From Rostratula benghalensis (taxonomy: Eukaryota; Chordata; Aves; Charadriiformes; Rostratulidae), in the NCBI GenBank assembly GCA_013399305.1, contig VXAI01000137.1, forward strand, positions 1,379,336 through 1,443,335: a DNA stretch of 64,000 bases, in the 5' to 3' direction. The position numbers and the translations under genes are program-made. Each line of letters starts with the position of its first letter. The first letter of the stretch is position 1. Shown here in pieces: positions 21,374-34,133 of this stretch. Below the pieces are notes generated by a model. That model did no database searches. It worked only from the letters and a program-made list of their open reading frames with translations, and was not told the origin of the DNA.

Positions 21374-22048
21374 AAGCTGCCCAGCAGACAAAGACCTGGG
21401 GATCTTGGTGGACAGCCAGCTTAACGTGAGCCAGCAGTGTGCCCAGGTGGCCAAGAAGGCCAACAGCATCCTGGCTTGGATCAGGAATAGCGTGGCCAGC
21501 AGGAGGAGGGAAGTGATGGTGCCTCTGTACTGGGCACTGGTGAGGTCCTACCTGGAGTGCTCTGTTCAGTTCTGGGCCCCTCACTACAAGAAGGACATTG
21601 AGGTGCTGGAGGGTGTCCAGAGAAGAGCTACCAAGTTGGTGAGGGGTCTGGAGAACAAGTCCTGTGAGGAGAGGCTGAGGGAACTGGGCATGTTTAGTTT
21701 GGAGGAGGCTGAGGGGAGACCCTGAAAGGGTCTGAACTCCCTGAAAGGAGGTTGTAGAGAGGTGGGTGTTGCCCTCTTCTCCCAAGGGAATAATGGCAGG
21801 ACCAGAGGAAATGGTCTGAAGCTGCAGTAGGGGAGGTTTAGATGAGATATTAGGGAGAATTACTTGACTGAGAGGGTGTTCAGGCCCTGGACCAGCCTGC
21901 CCAGGGAGGTGGTGGAGTCACCATCCCTGGAAGGATTTAAGAAACATGTAGATGTGGCACTTGAGGACATGTGCTAGTGGCTGAAATTGTAGGGGTGGGT
22001 TGTGTGTATGGTTGGAGGTCCTTTCCAACCATGATGATTCTGTGATTT
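21374..22048 (+). mobile_element. CR1 LINE fragment, type E, well preserved
   Basis: Open for about 105 codons from 21405: [58 protein letters not shown] deletion and stop follow at 21720. The tail is GATGTGGCACTTGAGGACAT and ATGATGATTCTGTGATT. Very similar to the inverted copy at 62343-63203. Confidence 0.95.
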
Positions 22049-23810
22049 GTGAAAGGACAATAGGAGTTGACCATGCCTTGTTGAAAGCTCAAGGTACTTT
22101 ATTTTTCAGCTCTTATTTTAGCTTTACACAGCTCACTGTGCAGAGTTCAGCCTGTTCTTACACAACAAGGAAGTGGAAATGGTCCCATTTCATTAATAAA
22201 CGATTACAAATTGTGTGGTTTCAACTCTTTCCAAGATGTTGACTCCAACAGCTCTTTATTCTCATGCAGAATTGAAACCTTCAGGTTAATAATGAATTTT
22301 CCAAAACCACTTGCTTGTTTTTGTGGTGTTGTTTCAAGGATGGCCAATGGCTCCTTCAGTGGTCAATCTTCTGGTTGTGGGGCTGAGTAGCATTGTCCTG
22401 CTTTTGCGGATTTGAAAATGCTAATCTTTAGGAATTTGGGTTTCTTGTGGGAATTTGGCAGTTCATGTAATATGTGTTGGCTTTTTGCATCTAAATTTAA
22501 TTACAGAAAAAGGTAGAGTGTTGGCACCTTATCCAGGTACCAACCTGGTACCACAGTAGTCTACTCTCCATGGAGATAGTCCTGGACAGGTTCTCACATG
22601 GTAGAGGTGTTGCTGAATCTCTGCTTGCTCCTGGCACAGGAACCAGCCTCTCCTGGGTCTGTCTGCTGCCTGCATCCCTTTTCCAAGATGGAAAATGGTG
22701 TGCAGCTGGGGTTTTGGTGTGTGCAGGATTGTTTTTTCATCTTACCATGGAGCTGTTGGAGACATCTGAGGGACTGTGACTTCTGCTGAAGCTTTCATCT
22801 TAAAGGGCTGCGGTCCAGCCTTTGTTTCAGAAATCAGCTGATCACTCCCTATACCTGTATTTATATTGGTGTGGTGGAATTTGATTAAGGGTTGGTTAAT
22901 TTAGCAAATATGAAGAATTCTCTGATGATATTTATTTAGATGGTAGTCAGCTGCTCAGCCTTCTCTCTGCAGCCATCGTGTGTACATCTGCAAGTCCCCA
23001 GCATTGAAAAGATCATCAACTTCCATTTGAAAATGTTCTAACCAAGTGTGTAAGCGGCATGAAAGATTAATGGAATGTAAGGAGAGGAGGAAAATGTTTT
23101 ATAATGCTGTTTACTTTGTATGTTTAACAGCATTTTGAAGAGACTTGGTTCTGCTGTTACTTGTAGTAAAGGAGTGAGGTATTTTTCTCTGGGCAATGGA
23201 GACCCTTGTTTAGGGGCAGGATACCCTGTATTCTCCTTGATGAGGATGGAGTGTGCTCACATCAGGATTTCCCTATTTTTTGAGGGAAGATCTTTTATAG
23301 TTTTATGGCCAATTTGCAGTGATCCGTCGTTTCCCGTGCCTGTTTACTTGGAGGGTGCAATTTTTTACTTAATTCTTTTCAACATCTGTGTCTTTGTGAA
23401 AGGAGATGCGTTTCCCCAAATCCAAAGTTTCATAGGAGATAACAACATAGGAGAAAACAACATGTTTAACTGAGTTAAATTATTAAATACCTTTTTGGAG
23501 TTTTTTTTTTCCTTCTCTCTGGCTTTATTTCATAAGGAGCTGACTTTTACAGTGGTTCCAATGAGACACTGCAGAGATTTCAAAACACGTATTATCAGAT
23601 TATATGCTTTGAGGTTAAATAGTGCTGGAAGCTGTAGATCACCCCATTTGGGACTTGTCTTTAAGACAACAGTTTTCAATTATAAAATTGAAATAAGTCT
23701 TTTTAATGAACTTCTGGAAATGACAGAGCAGTACAGACAGTGTGCTGCAGTACAGTCATTCTTGTCCCAGGAGCCTTTAAAAAAAACTTTTTCATTAGCT
23801 CTGTTGAAAT
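22049..23810. other. Intron 1, unique
   Basis: No exon or CR1 recognised. Contains a 15-base tandem repeat at 23431-23460. Confidence 0.5.
23431..23460 (+). repeat. 15-base tandem repeat x2
   Basis: CATAGGAGATAACAA followed directly by CATAGGAGAAAACAA, one mismatch, then CATG. Confidence 0.85.
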
Positions 23811-23858
23811 CAAGTGGGTTTTAAGGTCTGGCCAGGTGGTGCAGTGGTTGGGAGGAAG
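23811..23858 (+). repeat. CR1-flanking segment shared with 28945-28988
   Basis: GGGTTTTAAGGTCTGGCCAG and GTGGTGCAGTGGTTGGGAGG, directly beyond the 3' end of the CR1 that follows. Its reverse complement directly follows the 3' end of the CR1 at 28449-28944. Not part of other CR1 tails in this window. Confidence 0.85.
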
Positions 23859-24132
23859 AATCACAGAATGGTTTAGGTTGGAAAGGACCTTAAAGATCAC
23901 CCAGTTCCAACCCCCTTGCCTTGGGCAGGGACACCTCCCACCAGATGAGGTTGCTCCAAACCCCGTCCAACCTGGCCTTGAGCCCCTCCAGGGATTGGGA
24001 CCTCCACAGCTTCTCTGGACAACCTGTTTCAGTGTCTCACCACCCTCACAGCAAAGAAGCTCTTCTGCAGATCTCATCTCACCAGGTTGCTCAAAGCCAT
24101 GTCCAACCTGGCCTTGAACATTTCCAGGGAGG
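23859..24132 (-). mobile_element. CR1 LINE fragment, type B, with internal re-duplication
   Basis: GAATCACAGAATGGTTTAGG to CAGATCTCATCT (24078). It then jumps back and repeats about 54 bases (ACCAGGTTGCTCAAAGCCAT, CCTTGAACATTTCCAGGGAG) that belong nearer the 3' end. Frame broken. Confidence 0.9.
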
Positions 24133-24834
24133 AAAAGGCACTAACAAATCAGGGTATTTTATCAGTATTTCTTCTTGCAGAGCACTTATATGCATCTTCT
24201 GTGCCTCTGAAGTCTTCTTGATCACAAGACCTTGTGCTTCAAACTCACTGCTGCGATTCCTGTGCTAATTTTCGACTAAAAGGTGTGAGCAACTGGCTGG
24301 TTGCTGCTGGCTGGTTGAGACATGGAGAGATTCTCTCTCTCTCATCTGGGTTATTTGGTTCCCTTTCCCTCGCATCCTGCCCTCTTCTATGCACCTACTG
24401 TTGTTTCTTGTCTCTTGGATTTCCAGCCACTCAGAGCTTGAGCTGTCGGTCTGTCCGAGCGGGGTCGTTGGCTGGCCGTTTGGTGTTAGTGCACTATCAG
24501 TGTCTAGTGACAATCATAATGGTTTGTGCCAAAATGAGAAAGCAAATACTGTATTTGGTGTGTGGCCACGGTCATCAGGAAAAAGTGCCTTATGAGAAAG
24601 TAACTAGATTGTACTGGGTTTCTTTTTCACTTTGCTTTTCAGTACTAGAAAGAATAGAACAAAGTCTCCCTGGCACATTGCAGCTATCTCCTGCAGAGAG
24701 GAGACTGGTCTTTCTGGACACCCACAGTGCTCTGCTTAAATGGTTATTTGTTCCTTGGAGCAACTGGTTTTTTTTTTTTTTAACTCCCTAAATTCTTTGT
24801 TGGTCAGAAATTGTCCATGTTACCTTATAGTATT

Positions 24835-25254
24835 GTCTAGGTTGAAAGGGAGTTGTAAGATCGAGTCTAACCATCAACCTAACTCATAAAAAAACCCCAT
24901 CACTAAACCATGTCACTAAGGACTACATCTACCTGTCTTAAATATCTCCAGGGATGGGGACTCCACCACTGCCCTGGGCTTTCCAATGTTGTCATTGTCA
25001 TTTTTTGTTTTCCTTAATATCAGTCCTAACCCCCCCTGATGCAACTTGAGGCAGTTTCCTCTTCTCCCATGGCCTGGTCCTTGTGAGAAGGGACCAATCC
25101 CCCCCTGGCTACCCCTTCCTTCCAGGGAGTTGTAGAGAACAAGAAGGTCTCCCCTCAGCCTTCTTTTCTCCAGGCTGAACACCCCCAGCTCCCTCAGCTG
25201 CTCCTTGTAAGGCTTATTCTTCACAGCTCTCACCAGCTTCTTTGCCTTCTTTGA
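24835..25254 (-). mobile_element. CR1 LINE fragment, type D
   Basis: GTCTAGGTTGAAAGGGAGTT, CCATCAACCTAACTCATAAA, then the complement of [19 protein letters not shown] and ending GCTCTCACCAGCTTCTTTGC. The middle (24985-25025) is degraded. Confidence 0.9.
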
Positions 25255-25517
25255 ATTCTTCTGTACCTTACAGAGTCTTGTTATATTCTGCTTTGGGCTT
25301 CAGGTTCTTGGTAGGGTGTAAAATGGAGACTAAATAAACCTCCCTTCTATAACTTTAATTCCTGAAAGATAATTTTGTCTTCATTTCTGCTATTAGTGTT
25401 ATTGTCCAGAGTGATGCAAATATATGTGATAATTTGTGAAATGTGTTCAGGAGAGTTTTTATCATATAGATGTGTAGTACCTACCTAGTGCTCTTCCTCT
25501 GCAGACTTCAGATAGAA

Positions 25518-26080
25518 GAAGCATGACCAGCAGGTTGTGGGAGGTGATTCTACCCCTCTGCTCTCTTCTCATGAGACCCCACCTGGAGCACTGTGTCCAG
25601 CTCTGGAGTCCTCAACATAGAAAGGACACGGAGCTGTTGGAACAGGTCCAGCAGAGGGCCATGAAGATGATCAGGGGGATGGAGCACCTCTCCTGTGAGG
25701 ACAGGCTGAGAGAGCTGGGATTGTTCAGTTTGGAGAAGAGACTGCTCCGGGGAGACCTTGGAGCAGCTTCCAGTGTCTGAAGGGAGCTCCAGGAGAGCTG
25801 GAGAGGGACTCTTTCAGGGAGTGGAGTGACAGGACAAGGCTTTCAATTGAAAGAGGGGAAAACCGGATTAGATACTGGAAAGAAATTCTTTGCTGTGAGG
25901 GTGGTGAGAGCCTGTCCCAGGTTGCCCAGAGAAGCTGTGGCTGCTCTGTCCCTGGAGGGGTTCAAGGCCAGGTTGGAGGGGGCTTTGAGCAACCTGGTCT
26001 GGTGGGAGGTGTCCCTGCCCAGAGCAGGGGGTTGGAACTGGATGATCTTTAAGGTCCCTTCCAACTCTAACTATTCTGTC
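25518..26080 (+). mobile_element. CR1 LINE fragment, type B
   Basis: Begins GACCAGCAGGTTGTGGGAGG. Reads [40 protein letters not shown]; later FAVRVVRACPRLPREAVAAL and FKARLEGALSNLVWWEVSLP. Ends GATGATCTTTAAGGTCCCTT and CTATTCTGTC. Confidence 0.94.
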
Positions 26081-26767
26081 TTTCAAAGACAGACAGTAAT
26101 AATTGTTGTTTAACTGTTACCCCAAGTAGAAAACACAGGAAACCTCACCTCATTTCTTCAGAAGGGATGGCTCATAGCGTATCCTGTGAACTCTGGGTTT
26201 TGCCCAAGGCTGCAACATGTACTTGAGCAGCTGCTTCTATTGAATAGATTTCTGGCATTGTTTTTCCTGGAAAAAATAGGGTTCTAAAATCTTCTAAACG
26301 CAGCCTTAGCGTCTTTACGCCGAGCCGTGTTGTGTGCAGTTGATACCAGGATCTCTCTGTATTATTGGAGCTTCAAAGATATTTGGGAGCAAGGAAAGGA
26401 GAGGCTTAATGAGGTGTACGATATGGTGCAGAGCAACCTGGAAATGGGGGAGTGTGTGGAAAGTTTATTGTGGATTGCTGTTAAAATTGGAGCTTTGTTT
26501 GATTCCCGCAGTGGTTCAGCTCCGTTCAGTGACACCTCCCTAAAATTTTTGTTCCCCTGATCGGAGGAGATATATTTAAATTTGAATTCGATCAGCTTGC
26601 CTTTCTATTTTTGTGTGTGTGTTGGTGTTTCCCACTGTCTTTAATGAGTGTTTTCATTTGGGTAAGTGATGCTGAGTGAAGGTGAGTGAATTGCATGCTT
26701 AAAGAAACCTGATCCAGAAGTAAAGGAAGATCCTTTTTGGTTTTCCAAGCTTGCACCTGTGCATCAT

Positions 26768-27532
26768 GATGATGAAATTCAACAAAGTCGAATATAGGGG
26801 AGGGATAATCTCATACATTAGGGGCTGACCTGCTGGAAAACAGTTCTGAGGAAAAAGGTCTGTGAGTCCTGGTGCACAGTGGATGACCATGAGCCAGCAA
26901 TGAGCCCTTGTGGCCAAGATGGCCGATGGTCTCTTATGGTGCAATAAAAACAGAGTGATGAGCAGGTCGAGGGAGGTCATCTTCATCCTTTACTCTGCCT
27001 GGGTGAGGCCCAGTCTGGAGCACTGGGACCAGTTCTGGGCTCCCCAGTTCAAGAAGGACAGGGATCTGCTGGAGAGAGTACAGCAAAGGACTGCAAAGAT
27101 GATGGCTCTGGAGCATCTGTCTTACAAGGAAAGGCTGGGAGACCTGGGGCTATTTAATCCGGAGAAGAGAAGACCGAGGGGGGATCTTGCCAATGCTGGG
27201 CAATACCTAAAGGGTGGGTGTCAAGATGATGGGGCCAAACTCTTCTCAGTGGTGTCCAGTGACAGGACAAGAGCTAACAGCTGCAAAGTGGAACATGGGA
27301 AGTTTGGTCTGAACATGCAGGAAAAAACTCATTTTACTGTGAGGGTGGCAGAGGCCTGGAACAGGCTGCCTAGAGAGGTGGTGGAGTCTCCATCTCTGGA
27401 GATATTCCAAACCCACCTGGACACGTTCCTGTGGGGCCTGCTCTCTGGGTGAACCTGCTCTGGCAGGGGGGTTGGACAAGATGATCTCCAGAGGTCCCTT
27501 CCAACCCCATATCATTCTTTGATTCTGTGATC
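26768..27532 (+). mobile_element. CR1 LINE fragment, type A, long
   Basis: Begins GATGATGAAATTCAACAAAG. One open frame (26910-27452) runs about 180 codons to the end of ORF2: [60 protein letters not shown]. Tail ATCATTCTTTGATTCTGTGA. Lacks the catalytic core, so it cannot move itself. Confidence 0.95.
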
Positions 27533-28448
27533 ATTTAATACTGTCTTTCTGCCATTAACCACAGATATTTGTGTATGTCTGATCATTTTGGAGTAGAGAA
27601 AGGATGGCTCTGTAGTCCCAGGCTGATGCTGAACACCTACAGCAACAGGCAATAGCAGCAGGGACCGAGTGGTCATCTTCTCTGAGCAGATCAAAGTTTG
27701 CATTAATTAGCATTAATTTTTTTAAAACATGTCTTTGCAGTATCTATTCTTTCACTTTTGTTTCATATAAGAAAATCCACAGAAGCATAATGCCTACATA
27801 CTTTTAGTATCATTTTCTTCCAGTGAAGCAAATTCTGTACTCAAGAAATTAATAATGAAGATTCTGTTTACTATCCATAGGCTGGCAGTAATCGTGCTTA
27901 ACTGGGCTGGCCTTAGGGTAGGGAAAATAGGCAGGCACTTACCCACCCAACTTAGCTGGAGGCATCCAAAAAAGCGAATTTGCAGAAATGAAACATTTAT
28001 TATTCATTAACGTTAACAGTTTTCTCTTAAAATTGACACTTCATCTAATTCTCTTGGCGCTTTATTGGGCAGGTAGGAAGCTATCAGTGGGCTGGCAAAA
28101 GAAATTACTCATCTGCCCTGGAAAACAGACTAAAGCCCTTGATAGTACGGGCTGTGTGGGGAAATACATGACTTGTCAGTGTAAACAGAAATTCTTCTTG
28201 AGTCTCAAATCTCATTCCTGCTGGAGCTGTTGAGGTTGGTGCCTGTAAATGGAGAGTCTTAAAGTTTAATGTTAATTTCTTTGCCACAGAGCGGAATATG
28301 GGAGAAGGGAAGCAAGTAAATACAGGATTTGGTAGAAAAAAAAAACACTCCAGGGAAGGAATGCAGTGACAGGAGAGTAGATGAAGCAGGAGTGTGGATT
28401 GCACCCTGAATTTAGGCATTCAGCACATTAAGACCCCCTGGAATATTG
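27533..28448. other. Intron 1, unique
   Basis: No exon or recognised repeat; AT-rich. Confidence 0.5.
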
Positions 28449-28944
28449 TAAGTCTCCAACATCAGAAGGATGTGGACCTGTTGGAGCGGAGCCAGAGGAG
28501 ACCATGGAGATGCTGGAAGGGCTGGAGCCCCTCTGCTGTGAGGACAGGCTGAGAGGGTTGGGGGGGTTCAGCCTGGAGAAGAGAAGGCTCCAGGGAGACC
28601 TTAAAGCCCCTTCCAGTCCCTAAAGGGGGACTATGGAAGAGATTGAGGGGGGGACACTCTTGGTCAGGGAGTGGAGCCATAGGATGAGGGTGGACAATTT
28701 TAAACTGAAAGAGGGGAAATTTGGATGAGATATTAAGAAGAAATATCTTTCCTGTGAGGGTGGTGAGACCCTGGCCCAGGTTGCCCAGAGAAGCTGTGGC
28801 TGCCCCTTCCATGAAGGGGTTTCAAGGCCAGGTTGGATGGGGCTTGGAGCAACCTGGTCTGGTGGGAGGTGTCCCTGCCCAGGGCAGAGGGTTGGAACTG
28901 GATGATCTTTAAGGTCCTTTCCAACCCAAACCATTCTGTGATTC
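28449..28944 (+). mobile_element. CR1 LINE fragment, type B
   Basis: CAACATCAGAAGGATGTGGA, AGAGGGTTGGGGGGGTTCAG, TGGTCTGGTGGGAGGTGTCC, then GATGATCTTTAAGGTCCTTT and the tail CCATTCTGTGATTC. The following 44 bases match the flank of the CR1 at 23859 in inverted orientation. Confidence 0.94.
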
Positions 28945-28988
28945 TTCCTCCCAACCACTGCACCACCTGGCCAGACCTTAAAACCCTT
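28945..28988 (-). repeat. CR1-flanking segment shared with 23811-23858
   Basis: TTCCTCCCAACCACTGCACC and ACCTGGCCAGACCTTAAAAC, the exact reverse complement of the segment at 23811-23858 over about 42 bases. Similarity ends after this. Confidence 0.85.
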
Positions 28989-30450
28989 GTAGAATAAGAG
29001 GGGGGAAATAAAGTAGAGTTGTTTCCCTGATGCTTTGGACTGAGGTACACAAGTAGGATGGCATATGCTGAAACTTAAACTTCACTGTCAAGGGGGACAA
29101 CAGATTTGCTAATGCAGGTGGAGGAGACTCGTTCATTCATGCATCCCTTTGAGAAGATGACGAACAGATTTCTTCAGGCACCTTGATATTTCTGTGTTTG
29201 CTGTGTGTCAGAATGAACAAAGGTCCATGGTTCCCTCCAAGGCTTGTGGCCCAGCAGCATGTAGAGCCAGCCTGAGCTCTTTGATGCTGTGGCTTTCCAA
29301 AGGAAAGGCTTTTCATTGCGGGATTCTTGAAAAAACACCATTTCTTTCTAACTGCCCTTGTGGCTATTCCCAGTTTGACAGAGGAAAATCAGTTTTATTC
29401 CTTTCATAGAGGAATATCAAACTGGGATGTGTTCATATGGGGACCAAGAAGTCCATTGTGCATTTTACTTGCCTCAAAGCTTATTTTGTTGGTGCAAATA
29501 AACTCTGTGTGTCTGTGGGACTGTGAGTGTTCCACAAAAGAAAGATGAAGCTGTGCATGATGCGCTTTCTGTGGCCCCGGGAGCTGGGATGTTAAATCCT
29601 GTTTTGGGGCTGGAGGGCGTTTGAAGCTCAAAAATAGCACCTTAGGAAGGGAGGTGAATTGTTTCATAGTTTTGGAGCTGATCATCTCTGTCTCGTGTTT
29701 CTGTACCCCTGCAGTTATCTGTTGTACCACATGATGTGCGGGACAATGGCGTTTGTTTTCTTCTGCTGTTGAATAGCTTGAGTAAACATCGTGTTCTTTC
29801 AGTTCACAACAATGAAAGAATTATTAGCTTGTGAAGAAATTATGGCTTGTTTTCTGTCCTTTTTATATCATCCGCCTGTTGTTTTTGTGTTGTTTTGAAT
29901 GCTGGAGAGTTTGTCTTTTTTTTCTTTTTTTTTTTTTTCTTCCCTTCCTCCCTGTATTAATACATCCCGCTCTAGGAATAAATTCACAGAGAGGATGAGA
30001 TTGTGCAGTAGTTCTGCAGCGCGGGCACCTGTGGATCTTGGATAGGTCTATGAAAAACATTGATTTTTTTTTTTTTTTCACAACACAAAGTAATAACCAA
30101 CACTAAGGCTGTGGAGTGAGAATATCTTGTTATACAGCGTATGGAGTCTGCTGGTGTTGGTTGTTGGTGGGACCAGATTAATTGTGTTGGCTCTTAGAGG
30201 AGCAGTTTTTCTCTCTAATGTGTTGCATTTTCAAAGCACTGTATGTATTTACTAGGGTATATAGAAGCTACAGCCTGGAGCATTTTCTGTACTACAAAAT
30301 GAGACATTGTGTGACTTTTCTCCAAGCTCCTTAGTGTTTTTAGGGAGAGAAGTGTTTCATTTTCAGCATTTTCCTCCAAGCTGCAGACACTGTGGTCTGT
30401 AGAGAGAAAAAAGTTTTAACAACTCAAGTGGGTTTTGCAACTGCTTCTAA
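28989..30450. other. Intron 1, unique; T-rich tracts
   Basis: No exon. T8-C-T14 at 29916-29938 and T15 at 30064-30078. No associated retrocopy seen. Confidence 0.5.
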
Positions 30451-30935
30451 ATCATAGCATTATTTCGGTTGGAAGGGACCTTAAAGATCATCAAGTTCCA
30501 ACCCCCGTGCCCTGTGCAGGGACACCTCCCATTAGAGGAGGTTGCTCAAAGCCCCATCCAACCTGGCCTTGAAACCCCCTCAGGGATGGGGCAGCCACAG
30601 CTTCTCTGGGACAACCTGTTCTAGTGTCTCACCACCCTCACAGGAAAGAATTTCTTTCTGGTATCCAATCTAAATTTCCCCTCTTCCAATTTAAAGCTCT
30701 TACTCCTTGTCCTGTCACTCCACTTCTTGACAGAGTCCCTCTCCATCTCTCCTGTAGCTCCTTTCAGATATTGGAAGGCTGCTCTAAGGTCTCCCGTGAT
30801 CCAGTCTGGCCTTGAACCCCTCCAGGCATGAGTCTTCCACAACTTCTTTGGGCAAATTGTTCCAGTGTCTCACCACCCTCACATAAGAGTTTCATTCTAG
30901 TATTTAAAACTCCCCTCTTTAAATTTATTACCACA
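30451..30935 (-). mobile_element. Two overlapping CR1 fragments, type B and a diverged subtype
   Basis: 30451-30798 runs from ATCATAGCATTATTTCGGTT to GGCTGCTCTAAGGTCTCCCG. At 30799 it jumps to CCAGTCTGGCCTTGAACCCC and repeats the tail region as an older, more diverged copy ending ACTCCCCTCTTTAAATTTAT. Confidence 0.9.
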
Positions 30936-33691
30936 TTGAGCATTTATAGGTAACCATCTGCATGTCAGAAACCATTCTTCCCACTGTTTTGAGTTACTCT
31001 TCAGCTTTTGGTGGCTACGTTCTGTTGAACTGCTGTAAAGCAAAAGGTGAGGGTGGATTCAAACGTACTTTTTGGGTCTTGGTTGTTCCAAGATGCCCAA
31101 AGCACTTTGTTCCTTCATCTGCGATGCTGAGTAAGGAAGACTCCTCTGGAACAGCAGAGTTCATTCAATTTTCCACAAAGGTACAGCCTCTTGCAGAAAT
31201 GGTAGAGATAGCAATTATATTTGATCAGTGTGAATACATTTGCTTATGTATTTACCTCTGGAAATGAGATATTTCTGGTTTTGGAGGGAAACTTTTAAGC
31301 AAGCAGTTTAAGGCTTCAGGCATCTATCTTGCAGAACGACAGTGCTTCAGGACTCCTGGAAGAGTCTTTTCCACCTACTCCCTGTGCTGGTTATTGCAGT
31401 TGGATGCTGAAAAGTAGAGATGGAAAGAATGCTTGTATTTTACAGATCAAATTCTACCAGAATGTGTAGTCCCAATGGACTTTTTCATTAATCTAATTCC
31501 AGCAAAATTTTGCTGAACCTTGGGGGAGTTGGCATGGCTCCATTTTTTTTTTTTTATCTTGTATGAACTATGTTTTACATCCCATGACAAAAACATTTCA
31601 GGATTGTGTCTGATTGTCCCATCTTCCAGATGTGGAAGAGACTGCAGTGAATTAAGCACTTTGCCTTTGTGTAATCTGTATTTTTGACTACGTGAAATCG
31701 AAAGTCAATGAGATTTGGCTCAATGAATTTCTGGTTTACTGTAGCATAAAAATGTCTCTTAACAGACTTACATCCAGTTGGAATTATTCTAATCCTATTG
31801 AGCTCTTGCTAATGAGACAGGCGTATGCAGCCATCCAGCTGCCAAGTAGAAATTACAGGTATCTTACAGGGGAGGTGGATTCTTGTTTAGAAAAAAATGA
31901 GAATGAAAAAATAAGTGAACTGCTGGAGGAACCCTTCTGGAGATCCCCACTGAGTCCGTAACCTGCTCGTACGCAGCTTCAAAATTGAAATTTCTTCTGT
32001 TTAGCATATGTTTTGAATGCTTTTGCTTTTTCAGGCAGTACTAAAAAAGCTAATGTATATTTATCATTGTTTCATAATGCTGTTTTGTAATCCCCCCCTT
32101 CAAAGTTCTTTCTCCAAAGTTTCTTCCCCAAATAATTTTGCGCCTTTCTATTTGGCAAACAGCGTGTTGACTTTGCTTCTTCCTTGCCACACATTTTAAT
32201 AGAACTGAAACAAGCAAAGATGCCCTTGGCTTATGTTCCTGCTAACACTGCAGAAAAGTATCTAATCTCAAGAATATTAAGTATTCCTTGCTTTGCTTTT
32301 GCTTTTTTTTTTTTTTTTTTTCTGTGCAGAGCAAGAAAAAAGAATGGCTTCTGTACCAGGGGGCTTAGGTAGGAGATTCTGGTGTAAAAGGTGGTGTTTT
32401 AGATTCAAAGCGACATCGCTCCTTTTTGTAGCTACAGATGCTGCTAGACTTGAAGGATTTCATGTTTTTGAAGGAGTAAAATACATGATAATGAATTACT
32501 GGAGGAGAGTTAGTTTTGGTCCAAGTAGGTAAACTGAGGGGGCTCATCTGATCCAGTGACTTGAGAGAATAGAAGGGTCTTACTGGTGGCTGTAAGCAGT
32601 TGCAAGTGCTCTGAATGATTTTGAATATGGTGTGGAATTTTATATGTTCTGGCAATGGGGGACAAAAATTCAAATTATTACTTGGGAAAATGTTTACTGT
32701 GATTTTAAAAAAAAAAAATCCAGAAGAGGCGTTCTCCATTTTATAGCACAGAAACACTTGATTTTGACAGTTTGGCTTGAAACAGCTTCCCTTTTTTTTT
32801 TTTTTTTATATATTTCTATTTACATCCATGAAAGAATGGGTTTGGTTTTCTCTAACTGCTGTTTTATGGTTCTTCAGTTCATGCCTGGATCACGCATGCA
32901 CTTCTCTTCTTCAGCCAGGCTTCCAGAATGATCAGAAATAACCAATTTCTGAACCCAGACAGGCTTGTCTTTCAGTAAAATAAATGAAAAAGCAGTCTCT
33001 GATGTTGCTTTTCTCAGTTTGGATCTTGGGATTGGGACTTAAGCTTTTCTCCTATCCATAAAGGCAAACTCACGTGCAAGAAGGGGGGAAAATAAAACCT
33101 CTTAGGCTTCAATTCTTTGTTGTTCTGTAGAAATATTTATCCCTTTTGGCATGGTAAGTGGTCCCTTTAGTGTTTTAATAACAGACTGTAAATATAGGGA
33201 ATTTTTATGGTCAAAATGATGAGTATGATATTTTTACTGATGCTTGTTTCTGCAATATTTTCCCAAAACAGGTAATTAAAGAAAACAAGAGGTTCCCAAT
33301 ACAGGTGTTAATTCTGGGAAGATTTCCCAGCTGCTGCATCTCAATGAGCCAGCTGGAAATCTTGGAATGTGGCAGTTGATTGAGCCTGAAGCTTCCACTG
33401 AGCTCAGGTCTTGCTGTTTGGGATCAGAGGCTGGAAAAAATAAGTTATGGTGTGTTAATAACAGTCTTGTCCCAGGTGAGCACATCCCTGGGATGCACAA
33501 AGCAGTGTTTCACCAGAATCTGTAACTCTTCCATTCTCCCTCCTGTTGGCTGAGAGCACAATGGTTTTACCTGGAATTCTTTAGGAATGGGTCATCACTG
33601 TCTTGTCTCCCTGCGGGTTGGGATGATGAAATGTCCTGCTAGGGTGAAGGGAAGGCCCAAAGTTGCCACTTACTCTGTGTGTGTTAGTGAG
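30936..33691. other. Intron 1, unique; T19 tract
   Basis: No EXOC4 exon. T19 at 32303-32321, A-rich tract at 32706-32717, T18 tract near 32792. The 89-codon open frame at 31692-31961 shows no domain. Confidence 0.5.
32303..32321 (+). repeat. T19 homopolymer
   Basis: Nineteen T preceded by CTTTGCTTTTGC. No SINE body is attached. Confidence 0.9.
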
Positions 33692-34060
33692 TACAGAATC
33701 ACAGAACGACAGGATGTGGAAGGGAACTCTGGAGATAATCTAGTCCAAACCCCCTGCCAAAGCAGGTCCTCCTGCAGCAGGTTGCACAAGAACATGTCCA
33801 GGTGGGCTTTGAACATCTCCAGAGAAGGAGACTCCACCACATCTCTGGGCAGCCTCTGCCAGGGCTCTGCTACCCTCCAAGTGAAGAATTCCTCCTCAAG
33901 TTTAGATGGAACTTCTTATGTTCAAGTTTAGGCCTGTTTCCTCTTGTCCTGTCACTGGGCATCACTGAAAAGAGACTGGCCCCATCTTCCTGACACCCAC
34001 TCTTTAAGGATTTATAGGTGTTGATCAGATCCCCCCTCAGTCTTCTCCAAACTAAAAGAA
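33692..34060 (-). mobile_element. CR1 LINE fragment, type A
   Basis: GTACAGAATCACAGAACGAC, CTGGAGATAATCTAGTCCAA, GCTTTGAACATCTCCAGAGA, then the complement of [20 protein letters not shown], ending TCTTCTCCAAACTAAAAGAA. Confidence 0.93.
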
Positions 34061-34133
34061 CCCAAGTTTGGGTGCATGTACAGGCATTGGGTACCTTCAG
34101 CACCTCTAAAAGGTGACGTAGCATTAGGTTGTC

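Noticed and set aside
31692..31961. 89-codon open frame in intron 1
   Set aside because: No recognisable domain, no matching splice sites and composition like the surrounding intron.
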